Source: Pseudomonas nicosulfuronedens
GTDB lineage: Bacteria > Pseudomonadota > Gammaproteobacteria > Pseudomonadales > Pseudomonadaceae
Direction of reading: 5' to 3'
NCBI RefSeq assembly: GCF_005877905.1
Contig: NZ_SWDV01000018.1
Span: forward strand, 101,071-165,070
Length of the DNA: 64,000 nucleotides
Below the pieces are notes generated by a model, which was not told where the DNA came from, did not search any database, and was given only the letters and a program-made list of their open reading frames with translations. A program made the translations under genes and the position numbers. Positions 1 to 8,898 of this stretch are shown piece by piece (the stretch's first letter is position 1; each line of letters starts with the position of its first letter).

Positions 1-30
1 TTCTACAAGCGCTTCGGCGGATTGAACTGA
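1..30 (+). CDS. C-terminal end of an unidentified protein (partial)
   Basis: The first nine codons read F-Y-K-R-F-G-G-L-N followed by TGA, in frame 1. This looks like the tail of a gene that begins outside the window on the same strand. Nothing in nine residues identifies the family. Because feaR/feaB-type genes follow, an amine permease or amine oxidase would fit the context, but that is inference only. Confidence 0.35.
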   Translation, partial: FYKRFGGLN

Positions 31-193
31 CAGGAGTTGGCGTGAAAAATGCCTCCCGCTCTGCAGCGCTGCGGTTGCAGGGTGGGGACACCGGCGTGAG
101 TCTTCCTGAGAAGATGAGCGACGGACGATGACGACAGGCCCATGAGGCCGTCGCTGAATAACAACAAACAATGCGTGTGAGGCTTTGCAGGTC

Positions 194-1111
194 ATGAATT
201 CTTCATCGACATTGAGGGATGACGCTTTCGAGGCGTGGCTGGGACAGGTCAACCGGGCGTGCGGTCGTTTCGATGCGCGCACCCTCGGCCCCCAGTTCCA
301 TGGACGGTTGCGCGAGTACCAGGGCGGTGCGATCAAGCTTTCCGTGGTCGACATGGCTCAGGTGCACCTGTACCGGACCAGCAAGGAAGTCGGCTCCAGC
401 GCGGGCGGGCACTACTATGCGGTGTTCCAGCTCGAAGGGCGCTCGCGCCTCGAGCAGGGCGACAACCGCGTGGAGCTGTCGCGCGGCGACATCAGCCTGA
501 TCGATGCCAGCCGGCCCAGCGACATGACGTACCTGGAGGAGTCCCGGCAGCTTTCGCTGATCCTGCCGCGCCAGGTGATCGAGCGCGGCCTGCGCATGTC
601 GGAAGTCACCTGCGCGTCGAAGATCCCGGCCAGTTCGCCGATCGCCGTGCTCGCCAACCGCCTGATCGTCGAGACCAGCCAGCAGGAGAGCCTCGGCATG
701 CTGGAAAGCGAGGCGACTCTGGACGCCCTGGTGACGCTGCTGCGCCCGGCGCTGGCCAGCCAGGACGCCGAACAGGACAACCATGAACGCATGTTCCGCA
801 AGGCCACGGCTTTCATCGACCAGCACATCGGCGCCGAAGAACTTTGCCCCGAGCTGATCGCTCGCGAAGTGGGCATCTCGGTGCGCGGCCTGTATCGCAT
901 GTTCGCCAAGAAGGGTCTGGTGGTGGCGCAGTACATCAAGAACCGCCGCCTGGACTTCTGCGCCGAGACCCTGCGCAACGCCCAGTTCGAGCAGAAGCTG
1001 TCGGCGCTGGGCTATGCCTGGGGATTCTCCGACTCGAGCTACTTCTCCACGGCGTTCAAAGGGCGCTTTGGTGTTTCTCCGGGCGAGTATCGCAAGCGCT
1101 ACGCCAACTGA
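194..1111 (+). CDS. feaR: AraC-family transcriptional activator, FeaR type
   Basis: A 305-residue regulator. The N-terminal half is the AraC-binding-like cupin domain of the FeaR/XylS group, and the last ~100 residues carry the two helix-turn-helix units, including the family signature with G-F-S-D-S-S-Y-F near residues 280-287. FeaR proteins activate genes for aromatic amine and phenylacetaldehyde oxidation in the cytoplasm. The aldehyde dehydrogenase feaB and a cytochrome c follow on the same strand, which supports the name. The start is the ATG at 194; a TTG three codons upstream in frame is possible. A pea/fea-type amine dehydrogenase is not visible here and may lie before the window. Confidence 0.8.
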   Translation: MNSSSTLRDDAFEAWLGQVNRACGRFDARTLGPQFHGRLREYQGGAIKLSVVDMAQVHLYRTSKEVGSSAGGHYYAVFQLEGRSRLEQGDNRVELSRGDISLIDASRPSDMTYLEESRQLSLILPRQVIERGLRMSEVTCASKIPASSPIAVLANRLIVETSQQESLGMLESEATLDALVTLLRPALASQDAEQDNHERMFRKATAFIDQHIGAEELCPELIAREVGISVRGLYRMFAKKGLVVAQYIKNRRLDFCAETLRNAQFEQKLSALGYAWGFSDSSYFSTAFKGRFGVSPGEYRKRYAN

Positions 1112-1438
1112 TTCATGTGGTGCGAGCGGTATCCACGGGAATGATGGGTATCGCTGCGCTCCACGCCATCCTACGTTGATGCCCGCCTGCACCATTGCCC
1201 TCGACTGACGCCTTCGTAGGATGGGTGGAGCGCAGCGATACCCATGCTGCCGGGGTGCACCCGTACCGTACCCGCGAACGCTTTCGCACAATGATCCTCG
1301 TCACCTGAGCGCCATCCTGGCACTCCCGCCAATACGACTGGCACAGAGGAAAAGACCCCGCCCAGCGCCGCTGGCAACAATCACTTTCGATGACGCGCGC
1401 CTTCTCGGCCGCACGCTGTACTCGAAGGTGATATCCCG
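1112..1438. other. Intergenic region feaR - cytochrome c
   Basis: These 327 bases hold the dispersed palindromic repeat at 1144-1245 and then about 190 bases of probable promoter and leader for the cytochrome c gene. TGGCAC occurs twice (near 1315 and 1345) but neither copy has GC at the spacing needed for a sigma-54 promoter. No additional gene is supported. Confidence 0.6.
1144..1245. repeat. Dispersed palindromic repeat, copy A (arms pointing outward)
   Basis: Left arm 1144-1175 runs from ATGGGTATCGCTGCGCTCCA to CCATCCTACG. Right arm 1215-1245 is its near-perfect reverse complement, starting CGTAGGATGG and ending GATACCCAT. The spacer is 39 bases. The same arms occur at 3496-3578, 35538-35620 and 36512-36593, but there in the opposite relative order (CGTAGGATGG first). 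Confidence 0.85.
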
Positions 1439-1843
1439 ATGTCCCGCAACAAGTTCCGATTCGGCGCCCTTGGCCTGCTGCTGGCCGGCGCGCTGCTGCA
1501 GCCGATCCTGGCGTTCGCCGGCGACTGCCCGGCAACCGATGCCCAGCAGGGCGAATCCGTGTTCGCCCGCGACTGCTCGATCTGCCACACCGCCAAGGCC
1601 GACGGCCCCGGCATGATGGGCCCCAACCTGCATGGCGTGGTCGGTCGCATGGCCGGCTCGCTCGCTGGCTTCAGCTATTCCCAGGCGATGAAGGGCAAGG
1701 GCGCGGCCTGGTCCCGCGACAGCCTCGACGCCTTCGTCAGCCAACCCCAGGCCGCCGTGCCCGGTACCTACATGCCCTTCGCAGGCCTGGCCGACGCGGC
1801 CGAGCGGCGGGCGCTCACCTGCTGGCTGAGCCAGCAGCACTGA
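1439..1843 (+). CDS. Small periplasmic class I cytochrome c
   Basis: A 134-residue protein with a signal peptide (Arg/Lys at the start, then a Leu/Ala-rich core ending near A-F-A-G). One haem site, C-S-I-C-H, lies about residue 45, and Y-M-P-F near residue 113 offers the Met axial ligand. The length and layout match mono-haem electron carriers such as cytochrome c550/c2. It sits 16 bases before feaB and after feaR, so it probably takes electrons from an amine or alcohol dehydrogenase that feeds aldehyde to FeaB. The electron donor itself is not in view. Confidence 0.85.
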   Translation: MSRNKFRFGALGLLLAGALLQPILAFAGDCPATDAQQGESVFARDCSICHTAKADGPGMMGPNLHGVVGRMAGSLAGFSYSQAMKGKGAAWSRDSLDAFVSQPQAAVPGTYMPFAGLADAAERRALTCWLSQQH

Positions 1844-1859
1844 TCCCTCAGGAGAGACC

Positions 1860-3350
1860 ATGAACGTCACTGAAATCCTGCCCAAGGTCGCTGACTTCCT
1901 GCAGCGCAAGCATGGCTGCTTCATCGACGGCGCCTGGGTGGTGCCCGAGGGGGCCCGCACCGACGTGCTCAACCCGGCCACCGGTAAAGCCATCTCCAGC
2001 GTTGCCGACATCGATACCGACCTGCTCGACCGCGCGGTGAAATCCGCCCAGGCTTCGTTCAAGTCCCGGGTCTGGGCCGACCTGCGCCCGGCCGACCGCG
2101 AGCGCATCCTGCTGCGCTTCGCCGATCTGGTGGAAGCCAACGGCGAAGAGCTGGCCCAGCTGGAAACCCTCAGCCAGGGCAAGTCGATCAACATCTCGCG
2201 CATGCTGGATGTGGGCGCCACCGTCGAGTTCATGCGCTACATGGCCGGTTGGGCGACCAAGATCGAAGGGCAGTCGCTGAACGTCTCCATCCCGCTGCCG
2301 CCCGGCGCCAAGTTCACCGCCTATACCCGCCGCGAGCCGGTAGGTGTGGTGGCCGGCATCGTGCCGTGGAACTTCCCGCTGATGATCGCCGTGTGGAAGC
2401 TGATCCCGGCACTGGCCACCGGCAACAGCGTGGTGATCAAGCCCGCCTCGGAAACCCCGCTGACTGCCCTGCGCCTGGCCGAACTGGCCTTCGAAGCCGG
2501 CGTGCCGGCCGGCGTGTTCAACCTGGTGACCGGCGACGGCCCGCGTATCGGTGGCGGCCTGGCCAGCCACAAGCTGATCAACAAGGTGTCCTTCACCGGC
2601 TCCACGGCGGTGGGTCGCAGCGTCGGTCTGGCCGCCGTGCAGAACATGACCCGCTTTGCCCTGGAACTGGGCGGCAAGAACCCGATGATCGTGCTGGCGG
2701 ATGCCAATATCGACAATGCCGTGCAGGGCGCGCTGCTGGGCGGCCTGCTGAACAACGGCCAGGTCTGCGCTGCGGCTTCGCGCTTCTACGTGCACCGTTC
2801 GCGCTATGACGAGTTCGTCGAAAAGCTGGCCGCCGCAGTAGCTGGCATGAGCCTGGGCGAGGGCATGGATCCGAGCGCGCAGATCAACCCGCTGGTATCC
2901 GCCAAGCAGCAGCGCAGCGTGCTGGAACACATCGCCCGAGCCGGCGAACAGGGCGCGCGTATCGTCTGCGGTGGCGAGCAGATCGCTGGTAACGGTTTCT
3001 ACGTACAGCCCACCGTGCTGGCCGACGTGACCATGCAGATGGCCGTGGCCCGCGACGAAGTGTTCGGCCCGGTGCTGGCGGTGCTGCCGTTCGACGACGA
3101 AGACCAGGCCATCGAGATGGCCAACGACAGCGAGTACGGCCTGGGTGCGAGCCTGTGGACCAACGACCTGTCCAAGGCCATGAACCTGGTGCCGCGCATC
3201 GAGTCCGGCACCGTATGGGTCAACGCCCACGTGCTGCTCGATCCGAGCATGCCCTTCGGCGGCGTCAAGCAGTCGGGCATGGGCCGTGAATTCGGCCGCG
3301 CCGTGGTCGAGGCTTATACCGAAATCAAGTCGGTGTGCATCGCGCACTGA
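1860..3350 (+). CDS. feaB: Phenylacetaldehyde dehydrogenase (NAD-dependent aldehyde dehydrogenase)
   Basis: A 496-residue member of the ALDH superfamily. Visible landmarks are P-W-N-F-P near residue 167, the glycine-rich F-T-G-S-T-A-V-G, the general base in L-E-L-G-G-K-N-P, and the catalytic Cys in N-N-G-Q-V-C-A-A-A. It should oxidise phenylacetaldehyde to phenylacetate in the cytoplasm. The N-terminus and the feaR neighbour favour FeaB/StyD over a general ALDH. A ribosome site AGGAGAG stands a few bases before the ATG. The gene is probably co-transcribed with the cytochrome c and ends in a strong terminator. Confidence 0.85.
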   Translation: MNVTEILPKVADFLQRKHGCFIDGAWVVPEGARTDVLNPATGKAISSVADIDTDLLDRAVKSAQASFKSRVWADLRPADRERILLRFADLVEANGEELAQLETLSQGKSINISRMLDVGATVEFMRYMAGWATKIEGQSLNVSIPLPPGAKFTAYTRREPVGVVAGIVPWNFPLMIAVWKLIPALATGNSVVIKPASETPLTALRLAELAFEAGVPAGVFNLVTGDGPRIGGGLASHKLINKVSFTGSTAVGRSVGLAAVQNMTRFALELGGKNPMIVLADANIDNAVQGALLGGLLNNGQVCAAASRFYVHRSRYDEFVEKLAAAVAGMSLGEGMDPSAQINPLVSAKQQRSVLEHIARAGEQGARIVCGGEQIAGNGFYVQPTVLADVTMQMAVARDEVFGPVLAVLPFDDEDQAIEMANDSEYGLGASLWTNDLSKAMNLVPRIESGTVWVNAHVLLDPSMPFGGVKQSGMGREFGRAVVEAYTEIKSVCIAH

Positions 3351-3382
3351 TTGATAGTGAGAGCAACACCCTCGTTTAGCAG

Positions 3383-3406
3383 CGGGCCTTCGGGCCCGTT
3401 TTTTTT
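3383..3406 (+). terminator. Rho-independent terminator after feaB
   Basis: Stem CGGGCC / GGCCCG with a TTCG tetraloop, followed by eight T. It lies 33 bases after the feaB stop. Confidence 0.9.
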
Positions 3407-3430
3407 GCGCGCCATTCAGGTGTGGCAAAC

Positions 3431-3460
3431 CTGTAGGAGCGAGCTTGCTCGCTCCTACGA
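3431..3460. repeat. Single REP hairpin
   Basis: GTAGGAGCGAGC and GCTCGCTCCTAC form a near-perfect stem around TT. This is the common Pseudomonas REP sequence as a lone unit rather than a pair. Confidence 0.85.
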
Positions 3461-3495
3461 AGAGCCAGTTCACGGCGGAGATCGGGATGGCGATT

Positions 3496-3578
3496 CGTAG
3501 GATGGATGGAGCGCAGTGATACCCATGCTGATGGCGCGGGGCGTTGATGGGTATCGCTTCGCTCCACGCCATCCTGCG
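3496..3578. repeat. Dispersed palindromic repeat, copy B
   Basis: The left arm begins CGTAGGATGGATGGAGCGCA and ends ATACCCAT. The right arm begins ATGGGTATCGC and ends CCATCCTGCG. It is the same family as 1144-1245 but with the arms in the reverse relative order. Confidence 0.8.
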
Positions 3579-3606
3579 TGGAGTGCCGGGCGCGGCGGTA
3601 AGCCTG

Positions 3607-4911
3607 TCAGTGGGCGGGCAGAATCCGCCCACGGCACTCGCCGAAGCCGATGGAGGCATGCCCCTCACGGCGGCAGCGGGCGCGCAGGATGATCTCGTCG
3701 CCGTCTTCGAGGAAGCGGCGTTCCTCGCCGTTGCCCAGCACCAGCGCTTGTTTACCTCCGCCAGTGAGCTCCAGCAGGCTGCCGAAGCTGTCCGGGGTTT
3801 CCCCGGAGAGGGTACCGGAACCGAACAGATCACCCGGTTGCAGGCGGCAGCCGTTGACGCTGTGGTGCGCGACCATCTGTGCGACGGTCCAGTACATGTT
3901 CAGCGTGTTGCTCAGGGCGATGCGCTCCGCCGGCTGGTGCTCGCGGCGCATGCGGGCGGTGTGCAGCAGGACTTCCAGTTCGATGTCCAGCGCGCCGCGG
4001 TGCTGGTCGCCCTGGTCGTAGAGGTACGGCAGCGGCTGCGGATCGCCTTCCGGACGGGCCGGCTGGGCGACGCGGAACGGTTCCAGCGCCTCGGCGGTGA
4101 CCACCCAGGGTGACACCGTGGTGGCAAAGCTCTTGGACAGGAACGGCCCCAGCGGCTGGTACTCCCAGGCCTGTATGTCGCGTGCGGACCAGTCATTGAG
4201 CAGGCAGAAGCCGGCGATATGACCGGACGCGGCGTTGATCGGGATGGCCTTGCCCTGGTCGTTGCCCTGGCCGATCCAGATGCCCAGCTCCAGCTCCAGG
4301 TCCATCCGCGCGCAGGGGCCGAACACCGGCGCCTCCGCGCCAGCGGGCAGGGTCTGGCCGTTGGGGCGGCGCACTTCGGTGCCGGAGGGCACAACGGTGG
4401 ACGCGCGACCGTGGTAGCCGATGGGCACGTACTTGTAGTTGGGCAACAGAGGGTTGTCCGGGCGGAACAGCTTGCCGACGTTCTGCGCATGGTGGATGCC
4501 GACATAGAAGTCGGTGTAGTCGCCGATCTTGGCCGGCAGGTGCATGCGGCACGCGGCCTGCGGCTTGAGCAGCGCAGCGCCCAGGTGTTCCATGCGCTTC
4601 TGTTCGCCGCAGCCTTCGCTGAGCAGGTGGATCAAGGCGTCACGCAGGGTACGGCGGGCCGTGCCGCCCAGGGCGAAGAATGCGTTCAGGCTGTCGCCGC
4701 TGGCCACCAGCGCGGCCTGGTGGGCAGCACCGTGGAAGAGGCCGGTTTCGCAGGCGGTCTTGAGGTCGAAGATGTAGTCGCCGATGGCAACGCCGCCACG
4801 GGGCGAGTCGCCGGGTGGGCTGAATACCCCCAGCGGCAGGTTCTGCAGGGGGAAATCCGGGTGGCCGTTGGCCGATTCGATCCAGCTTTGGGTGTTCTGG
4901 GCGGTGCTCAT
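3607..4911 (-). CDS. hmgB: Fumarylacetoacetase
   Basis: A 434-residue fumarylacetoacetate hydrolase (also called fahA), the last enzyme of tyrosine/phenylalanine breakdown, splitting fumarylacetoacetate to fumarate and acetoacetate. Family landmarks include the Y-T-D-F-Y-V-G-I-H-H-A stretch around residue 130 and the metal-site region with L-E-L-E-L-G-I-W-I-G. The ATG at 4911 is chosen because it begins one base after the hmgA stop, which implies tight coupling; the longer frame to 4974 would run into hmgA. Acetoacetate made here could feed the ato genes at 8-12 kb. Confidence 0.93.
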   Translation of the reverse strand: MSTAQNTQSWIESANGHPDFPLQNLPLGVFSPPGDSPRGGVAIGDYIFDLKTACETGLFHGAAHQAALVASGDSLNAFFALGGTARRTLRDALIHLLSEGCGEQKRMEHLGAALLKPQAACRMHLPAKIGDYTDFYVGIHHAQNVGKLFRPDNPLLPNYKYVPIGYHGRASTVVPSGTEVRRPNGQTLPAGAEAPVFGPCARMDLELELGIWIGQGNDQGKAIPINAASGHIAGFCLLNDWSARDIQAWEYQPLGPFLSKSFATTVSPWVVTAEALEPFRVAQPARPEGDPQPLPYLYDQGDQHRGALDIELEVLLHTARMRREHQPAERIALSNTLNMYWTVAQMVAHHSVNGCRLQPGDLFGSGTLSGETPDSFGSLLELTGGGKQALVLGNGEERRFLEDGDEIILRARCRREGHASIGFGECRGRILPAH

Positions 4912-4912
4912 G

Positions 4913-6205
4913 TTACTGCTCCTGGGAAGGGTCGAAGGTCTTCTGCATGCCGCTCCAGCAGCTGTCATAGTCACCCTGCAGCTGCGGGCAGTCGAGGGCG
5001 AATCGGCTGGGGCGCAGCACGCGGCCGGTCTCGAACATGAAGGCCATGGTCTTGTCGATCTTGTGGGGTTTGAGGTCGGCGGCGATCGCCTGCACGGTGG
5101 TGGCGTTGTCCGGGCCGTGGGCGCTCATGCAGTTGTGCAGCGAGGCGCCGCCGGGGACGAAGCCGTCGGCCTTGGCGTCGTACACGCCCTGGATCAGGCC
5201 CATGAACTCGTTCATCAGGTTGCGGTGGAACCACGGCGGGCGGAAGGTGCTCTCGGCCACCATCCAGCGCGGCGGGAAGATCACGAAGTCCATGTTGGCC
5301 ATGCCGTGGGTGTCGCTGGGCGAAGTCAGCACGGTGAAGATGGACGGGTCCGGGTGGTCGTAGCTGATCGACCCGATGGTGTTGAAGCGGCGCAGGTCGT
5401 ATTTGTAGGGCACGTTGTTACCGTGCCAGGCGACCACGTCCAGCGGCGAGTGATCGAGCTGGGTGGCCCAGAGTTCGCCGAGGAACTTCTGTACCAGCTG
5501 TACCGGGCCTTCGACGTCTTCGAAGTGCGCCACTGGGGTGAGGAAGTCGCGCGCGTTGGCCAGACCATTGCTGCCGATGGGGCCCAGGTCGGGGAGGCGC
5601 AGGGCGGCGCCGTGGTTTTCCGCCACATAGCCGGCGGCCTCGGCTTCCAGCAGTTCGACGCGCAAGCGCATGCCGCGCGGGATCACGGCGATCTCCAGTG
5701 GCTCCAGCTCCAGCACGCCCAGTTCGGTGACCAGGCGCAGGCGGCCGGCCTGGGGCACGATCAGCAGCTCGCCATCAGCGTTGAAGAACACCCGGCGCAT
5801 GGAGAGATTGGCGCGGTAGGCATACAGGCTGACGCCGCTGCAGGCCTCTGCCTCAGCATTGGCGGCCATGCATAGCAGGCCGTCGACGAAGTCGGTAGGC
5901 TCCTCGGGCGTCACGAAGCTGTTCCAGCGCAAGCGGTTGGGCGTGACCGGGCCGAGGGCGGTGCCGGTGATCTGCCGCTCCAGGCGTTCGAAGCGCGGGT
6001 GCGCGGCGGACGGCCGGATGCGGTACATCCAGGTGCGCCGGGCCTCGCTGCGTGGGACGGTGAAGGCAGTGCCGGAGAATTGCTCGGCGTAGAGCCCGAA
6101 CGGCACCTGCTGCGGCGAGTTCATGCCCACGGGCAGTGCACCCGGCAGGGCCTCGCTGGCGAATTCGTTGCCGAACCCGGACTGGTAGGCAGGGGAGGCG
6201 GTCAT
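4913..6205 (-). CDS. hmgA: Homogentisate 1,2-dioxygenase
   Basis: A 430-residue Fe(II) ring-cleavage dioxygenase that opens homogentisate to maleylacetoacetate. The N-terminal Y-Q-S-G-F-G-N-E-F is diagnostic. The C-terminal cupin region carries the His/Glu-rich iron site ([10 protein letters not shown] near residue 365). It is first gene of an hmgA-hmgB unit. The leader contains the palindrome at 6226-6240, only about 20 bases before the start, where a repressor would block transcription. Loss of this enzyme gives brown pyomelanin in pseudomonads (known for the family). Confidence 0.95.
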   Translation of the reverse strand: MTASPAYQSGFGNEFASEALPGALPVGMNSPQQVPFGLYAEQFSGTAFTVPRSEARRTWMYRIRPSAAHPRFERLERQITGTALGPVTPNRLRWNSFVTPEEPTDFVDGLLCMAANAEAEACSGVSLYAYRANLSMRRVFFNADGELLIVPQAGRLRLVTELGVLELEPLEIAVIPRGMRLRVELLEAEAAGYVAENHGAALRLPDLGPIGSNGLANARDFLTPVAHFEDVEGPVQLVQKFLGELWATQLDHSPLDVVAWHGNNVPYKYDLRRFNTIGSISYDHPDPSIFTVLTSPSDTHGMANMDFVIFPPRWMVAESTFRPPWFHRNLMNEFMGLIQGVYDAKADGFVPGGASLHNCMSAHGPDNATTVQAIAADLKPHKIDKTMAFMFETGRVLRPSRFALDCPQLQGDYDSCWSGMQKTFDPSQEQ

Positions 6206-6225
6206 GGTGGTTTCACTCTTTTTAT

Positions 6226-6252
6226 CGTAATTGAATTACGATTAACGTAATT
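6226..6252. promoter_or_regulatory. HmgR operator in the hmgA-hmgR intergenic region
   Basis: CGTAATT-G-AATTACG (6226-6240) is a perfect 7+7 palindrome. A third half-site CGTAATT follows at 6246-6252, so the central half-site is shared by two inverted pairs. IclR-type HmgR of P. putida is known to bind a palindrome of about 17 bp in this position. The site overlaps the hmgA leader and lies 53-79 bases before hmgR, so it may control both directions. Confidence 0.8.
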
Positions 6253-6304
6253 TCGTGTCGACGGCCCGTCAAGTCCGTCTGGGAGTTCCTTTAAGTTGAA
6301 GACC

Positions 6305-7036
6305 ATGAACGACACCGAAGACACCGTCCCGACGAAGGGCGCGAAGGTGCAGTCCGCCGAGGTGGGCACGCAGATCCTCAAGGCCCTGGCGGACCTTGCA
6401 CCGAGCACCTCGCTCAAGCATCTGGGCGAGTACCTGGACATGCCGGCGGCCAAGGTCCACCGCTACCTGCAGGCGCTGATCGCCAGCGGTTTCGCCGAGC
6501 AGGACCCGCTGACCAACCATTACGGCCTGGGGCGTGAGGCGCTGTACGTCGGCCTGGCCGCAATCCGCCGGCTGGATGTGGTGAAGGTCGCCAGCCCGGC
6601 GCTGGCCGATCTGCGCGATGCGCTGGGACAGACCTGCTTCCTCGCCATCTGGGGCAGCCACGGGCCCACCGTAGTGCAGGTCGAGCCGGCCCAGGGCATG
6701 GTCACGCTGGTAACGCAGGTCGGCTCGGTGCTGCCGCTGCACGGTTCGTCCACCGGGTTGGTGTTCGCGGCATTCAAGACCGGGCTGGAGGAGGGCGCGG
6801 ACCAGTCAGTGCTGGAGAGCATTCGCAGCGAAGGACTGCATGCGATCCACGGTTTGCTGATGCCGGGGGTGAACGCGTTGTCGGTGCCGCTGTTCAAGAC
6901 CGGCCGCGAACTGGCCGGGGTGATTACCGTGGTGGGTTCGCAGGCGAGCTTTGCCGCTGAAGCGCAAGGGGAGGCGGCGCGGACATTGTTGGAAGCCGCT
7001 CGGGAGATCAGCTTGCGGATGGGGGGCGAATACTAA
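6305..7036 (+). CDS. hmgR: IclR-family regulator of the homogentisate genes
   Basis: A 243-residue IclR regulator: an N-terminal winged helix (residues ~15-75, with L-K-H-L-G-E-Y-L-D-M-P-A-A-K-V-H) and a C-terminal effector domain (~85-240). It is transcribed away from hmgA and shares the palindromic intergenic region. In P. putida the homologue is a repressor released by homogentisate. The ATG at 6305 is preferred to the TTG three codons upstream at 6296. Confidence 0.88.
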   Translation: MNDTEDTVPTKGAKVQSAEVGTQILKALADLAPSTSLKHLGEYLDMPAAKVHRYLQALIASGFAEQDPLTNHYGLGREALYVGLAAIRRLDVVKVASPALADLRDALGQTCFLAIWGSHGPTVVQVEPAQGMVTLVTQVGSVLPLHGSSTGLVFAAFKTGLEEGADQSVLESIRSEGLHAIHGLLMPGVNALSVPLFKTGRELAGVITVVGSQASFAAEAQGEAARTLLEAAREISLRMGGEY

Positions 7037-7057
7037 TCGCCTACTGCCCGGAGCTTT

Positions 7058-7140
7058 CTGTAGGAGCGAGCTTGCTCGCGAATGGCCTGACAGCGGAGTG
7101 ACCGGGAGGTGCGGGTTCGCGAGCAAGCTCGCTCCTACAG
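7058..7140. repeat. Pair of inverted REP hairpins
   Basis: GTAGGAGCGAGCTTGCTCGC on the left and its reverse complement on the right, 40 bases apart, fill the gap between the convergent ends of hmgR and the LysR gene. Such pairs commonly act as transcription barriers or mRNA stabilisers. Confidence 0.88.
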
Positions 7141-7147
7141 GTAAACC

Positions 7148-8050
7148 TCACTCCTGCTCCATCCCCGCCCAATCCGTCCCCTTCACCAGCACATCGCTCA
7201 GCGCCTGCGCGGCGCTGGACAGCTGGTGCTCCGCCAGGCAGAACAGACCTACGCGGCGCTCGATGCGCGGTTCGTCGAGCGCTACGCAGCGCGCGCCCAG
7301 TTCTTCCATCTGCTGCCGGCACAGGCGCGGCACCGCACTGACGCCGAGTCCTTCGGCCACCATCCGGCCCACCGTCACCAACTGGTGGCTTTCGAACGCC
7401 ACCGGCAGTCGACCGTGCCGTGACGCCAACTGGTCTTCCAGCAACAAGCGCACGGCTGACGGGCGCTGCAGGGTGATGAAGTGATCTTCCAGCAACTGCT
7501 CCCAGGTAATTCGCGCCTCATTCGCCAGCGGTGAATCCGCCGGCAGCACCGCGACGAAACGGTCGGTATAGAAGGGAGTGAAGATCAGCCCGTCCAGGCT
7601 GTCCGGCTCCAGGGCGATGCCCAGTTCCACCCGGCGATTGCGGACCATCTCCAGCACCTGTTCGTTGATCACGTCGTGCACCGCCACGTTCACCTTCGGG
7701 TGGCGGTCGCGGAAGGTGCGCAGCACGGCGGGCAGCAGGTTGCCGGCGAAGGAGGGCATGGCGGCGATGGAGACCTTGCCCAGTTGCAGGGTGAAGTGCT
7801 GATGCATCACTTCCTCGGCATTGTCCCAGTCCGCCAGCAGGCGGCGGGCCAGCGGCAGCAGTGTTTCGCCCTCGGGCGTGAGCGCCACGCTGCGGGTGGT
7901 GCGCACCAGCAGCTGGCCGCCCAGGGATTCCTCCAGGCTCTTGATCGCCAGGCTCAGTGCCGGTTGCGACAGGTGCAGGCGCTCGCAGGCCTGGGCAAAG
8001 CTCAGGCTCTGGGCAACGGCGAGGAAGGCGCGCAGCTGCTTCACGGTCAT
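7148..8050 (-). CDS. dhcR: LysR-family regulator divergent from the CoA-transferase operon
   Basis: A 300-residue LysR protein with the N-terminal helix-turn-helix (A-V-A-Q-S-L-S-F-A-Q-A-C-E-R-L-H-L-S-Q-P) and a two-lobe ligand domain. It is divergent from dhcA across a 123-base gap holding a CAATCGATTG palindrome. In P. aeruginosa the regulator in this position (PA1998, from memory) controls dehydrocarnitine CoA-transferase; the symbol rests on synteny and is therefore provisional. Confidence 0.7.
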   Translation of the reverse strand: MTVKQLRAFLAVAQSLSFAQACERLHLSQPALSLAIKSLEESLGGQLLVRTTRSVALTPEGETLLPLARRLLADWDNAEEVMHQHFTLQLGKVSIAAMPSFAGNLLPAVLRTFRDRHPKVNVAVHDVINEQVLEMVRNRRVELGIALEPDSLDGLIFTPFYTDRFVAVLPADSPLANEARITWEQLLEDHFITLQRPSAVRLLLEDQLASRHGRLPVAFESHQLVTVGRMVAEGLGVSAVPRLCRQQMEELGARCVALDEPRIERRVGLFCLAEHQLSSAAQALSDVLVKGTDWAGMEQE

Positions 8051-8067
8051 TTATAAGATCGCCAAAT

Positions 8068-8077
8068 CAATCGATTG
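8068..8077. promoter_or_regulatory. Candidate LysR operator
   Basis: CAATCGATTG is a perfect 10-base palindrome inside an A/T-rich segment (CCAAATCAATCGATTGGAAA) between the divergent LysR and dhcA starts. It sits 18 bases from the LysR start and about 100 from dhcA, as expected of an autoregulatory and activating LysR site. Confidence 0.5.
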
Positions 8078-8173
8078 GAAAAACAAACTTAACAAATCAG
8101 TCTCCGCCGGTGAAGCTGCATTCGCTCTCTGACCGATGGGTCGGACATTCCAAATACAAGAGGCAGCAGCAAC

Positions 8174-8872
8174 ATGGCAGGACTCGACAAGCGTGTAGGC
8201 AGTTACGAGGAAGCCCTTGCCGGGCTCACCGACGACATGACGGTACTGGCGGGCGGTTTCGGCATCTGCGGCATCCCGGAAAACCTCATCGCGCAGATCC
8301 GCAAGCTGGGCGTGAAGGGCCTGACCGTGGTCTCCAACAACTGCGGCATCGATGGCTTCGGCCTCGGCGTGCTGCTGGAGGACCGCCAGATCCGCAAGAT
8401 GATCGCTTCCTACGTTGGCGAGAACGCGCTGTTCGAGCAGCAGCTGCTGTCCGGTGAACTGGAGGTCGAGCTGACCCCGCAGGGTACCCTGGCGGAAAAA
8501 CTCCGTGCCGGCGGCGCCGGCATCCCGGCCTTCTTCACCGCCACCGGCTACGGCACCCCGGTCGCCGACGGCAAGGAAGTGCGCGAGTTCGACGGCCGCC
8601 ACTACGTCATGGAGCGCGCCATCACCGGCGACTTCGCCATCGTCAAGGGCTGGAAGGCCGACCATTACGGCAACGTCATCTATCGCCACACCGCGCAGAA
8701 CTTCAACCCGGTAGTCGCCACCGCGGGCCGCATCACCGTCGTCGAGGTGGAGGAGATCGTCGAGCCGGGCGAGTTGGACCCGACCCAGATCCATACGCCC
8801 GGCATCTACGTCGACCGCATCATCCAGGGAACCTTCGAGAAGCGCATCGAAAAGCGCACCGTTCGTTCCTGA
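8174..8872 (+). CDS. dhcA: 3-oxoacid / dehydrocarnitine CoA-transferase, subunit A
   Basis: A 232-residue class I CoA-transferase alpha subunit. The CoA-binding motif [12 protein letters not shown] is at residues ~32-43. With subunit B it moves CoA from an acyl-CoA (usually succinyl-CoA) to a 3-oxo acid such as acetoacetate. The best-known relative in this position (PA1999) was named dhcA for dehydrocarnitine; scoA/atoD type activity on acetoacetate is an alternative that sequence alone cannot exclude. First gene of the dhcA-dhcB-atoB-atoE run. Confidence 0.85.
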   Translation: MAGLDKRVGSYEEALAGLTDDMTVLAGGFGICGIPENLIAQIRKLGVKGLTVVSNNCGIDGFGLGVLLEDRQIRKMIASYVGENALFEQQLLSGELEVELTPQGTLAEKLRAGGAGIPAFFTATGYGTPVADGKEVREFDGRHYVMERAITGDFAIVKGWKADHYGNVIYRHTAQNFNPVVATAGRITVVEVEEIVEPGELDPTQIHTPGIYVDRIIQGTFEKRIEKRTVRS

Positions 8873-8898
8873 GCCCACCGGACAAGAGAGACAAGAAG

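Noticed and set aside
203..1291. Long antisense open frame across feaR
   Set aside because: A GC-rich shadow of the feaR reading frame; His/Ala/Gly-rich composition, no ribosome site and no family motif.
1311..1360. Possible sigma-54 promoter before the cytochrome c gene (two TGGCAC words)
   Set aside because: No GC follows at ten bases after GG in either copy.
1848..3833. 661-codon antisense frame across feaB
   Set aside because: Mirror frame of a clear aldehyde dehydrogenase gene, composition typical of antisense GC-rich DNA, and it runs through the feaB terminator.
7058..7140. Possible CRISPR repeat units (also at 22571, 46804, 53101, 58579)
   Set aside because: These are isolated REP pairs, each with inverted arms and no regular spacers or cas genes.
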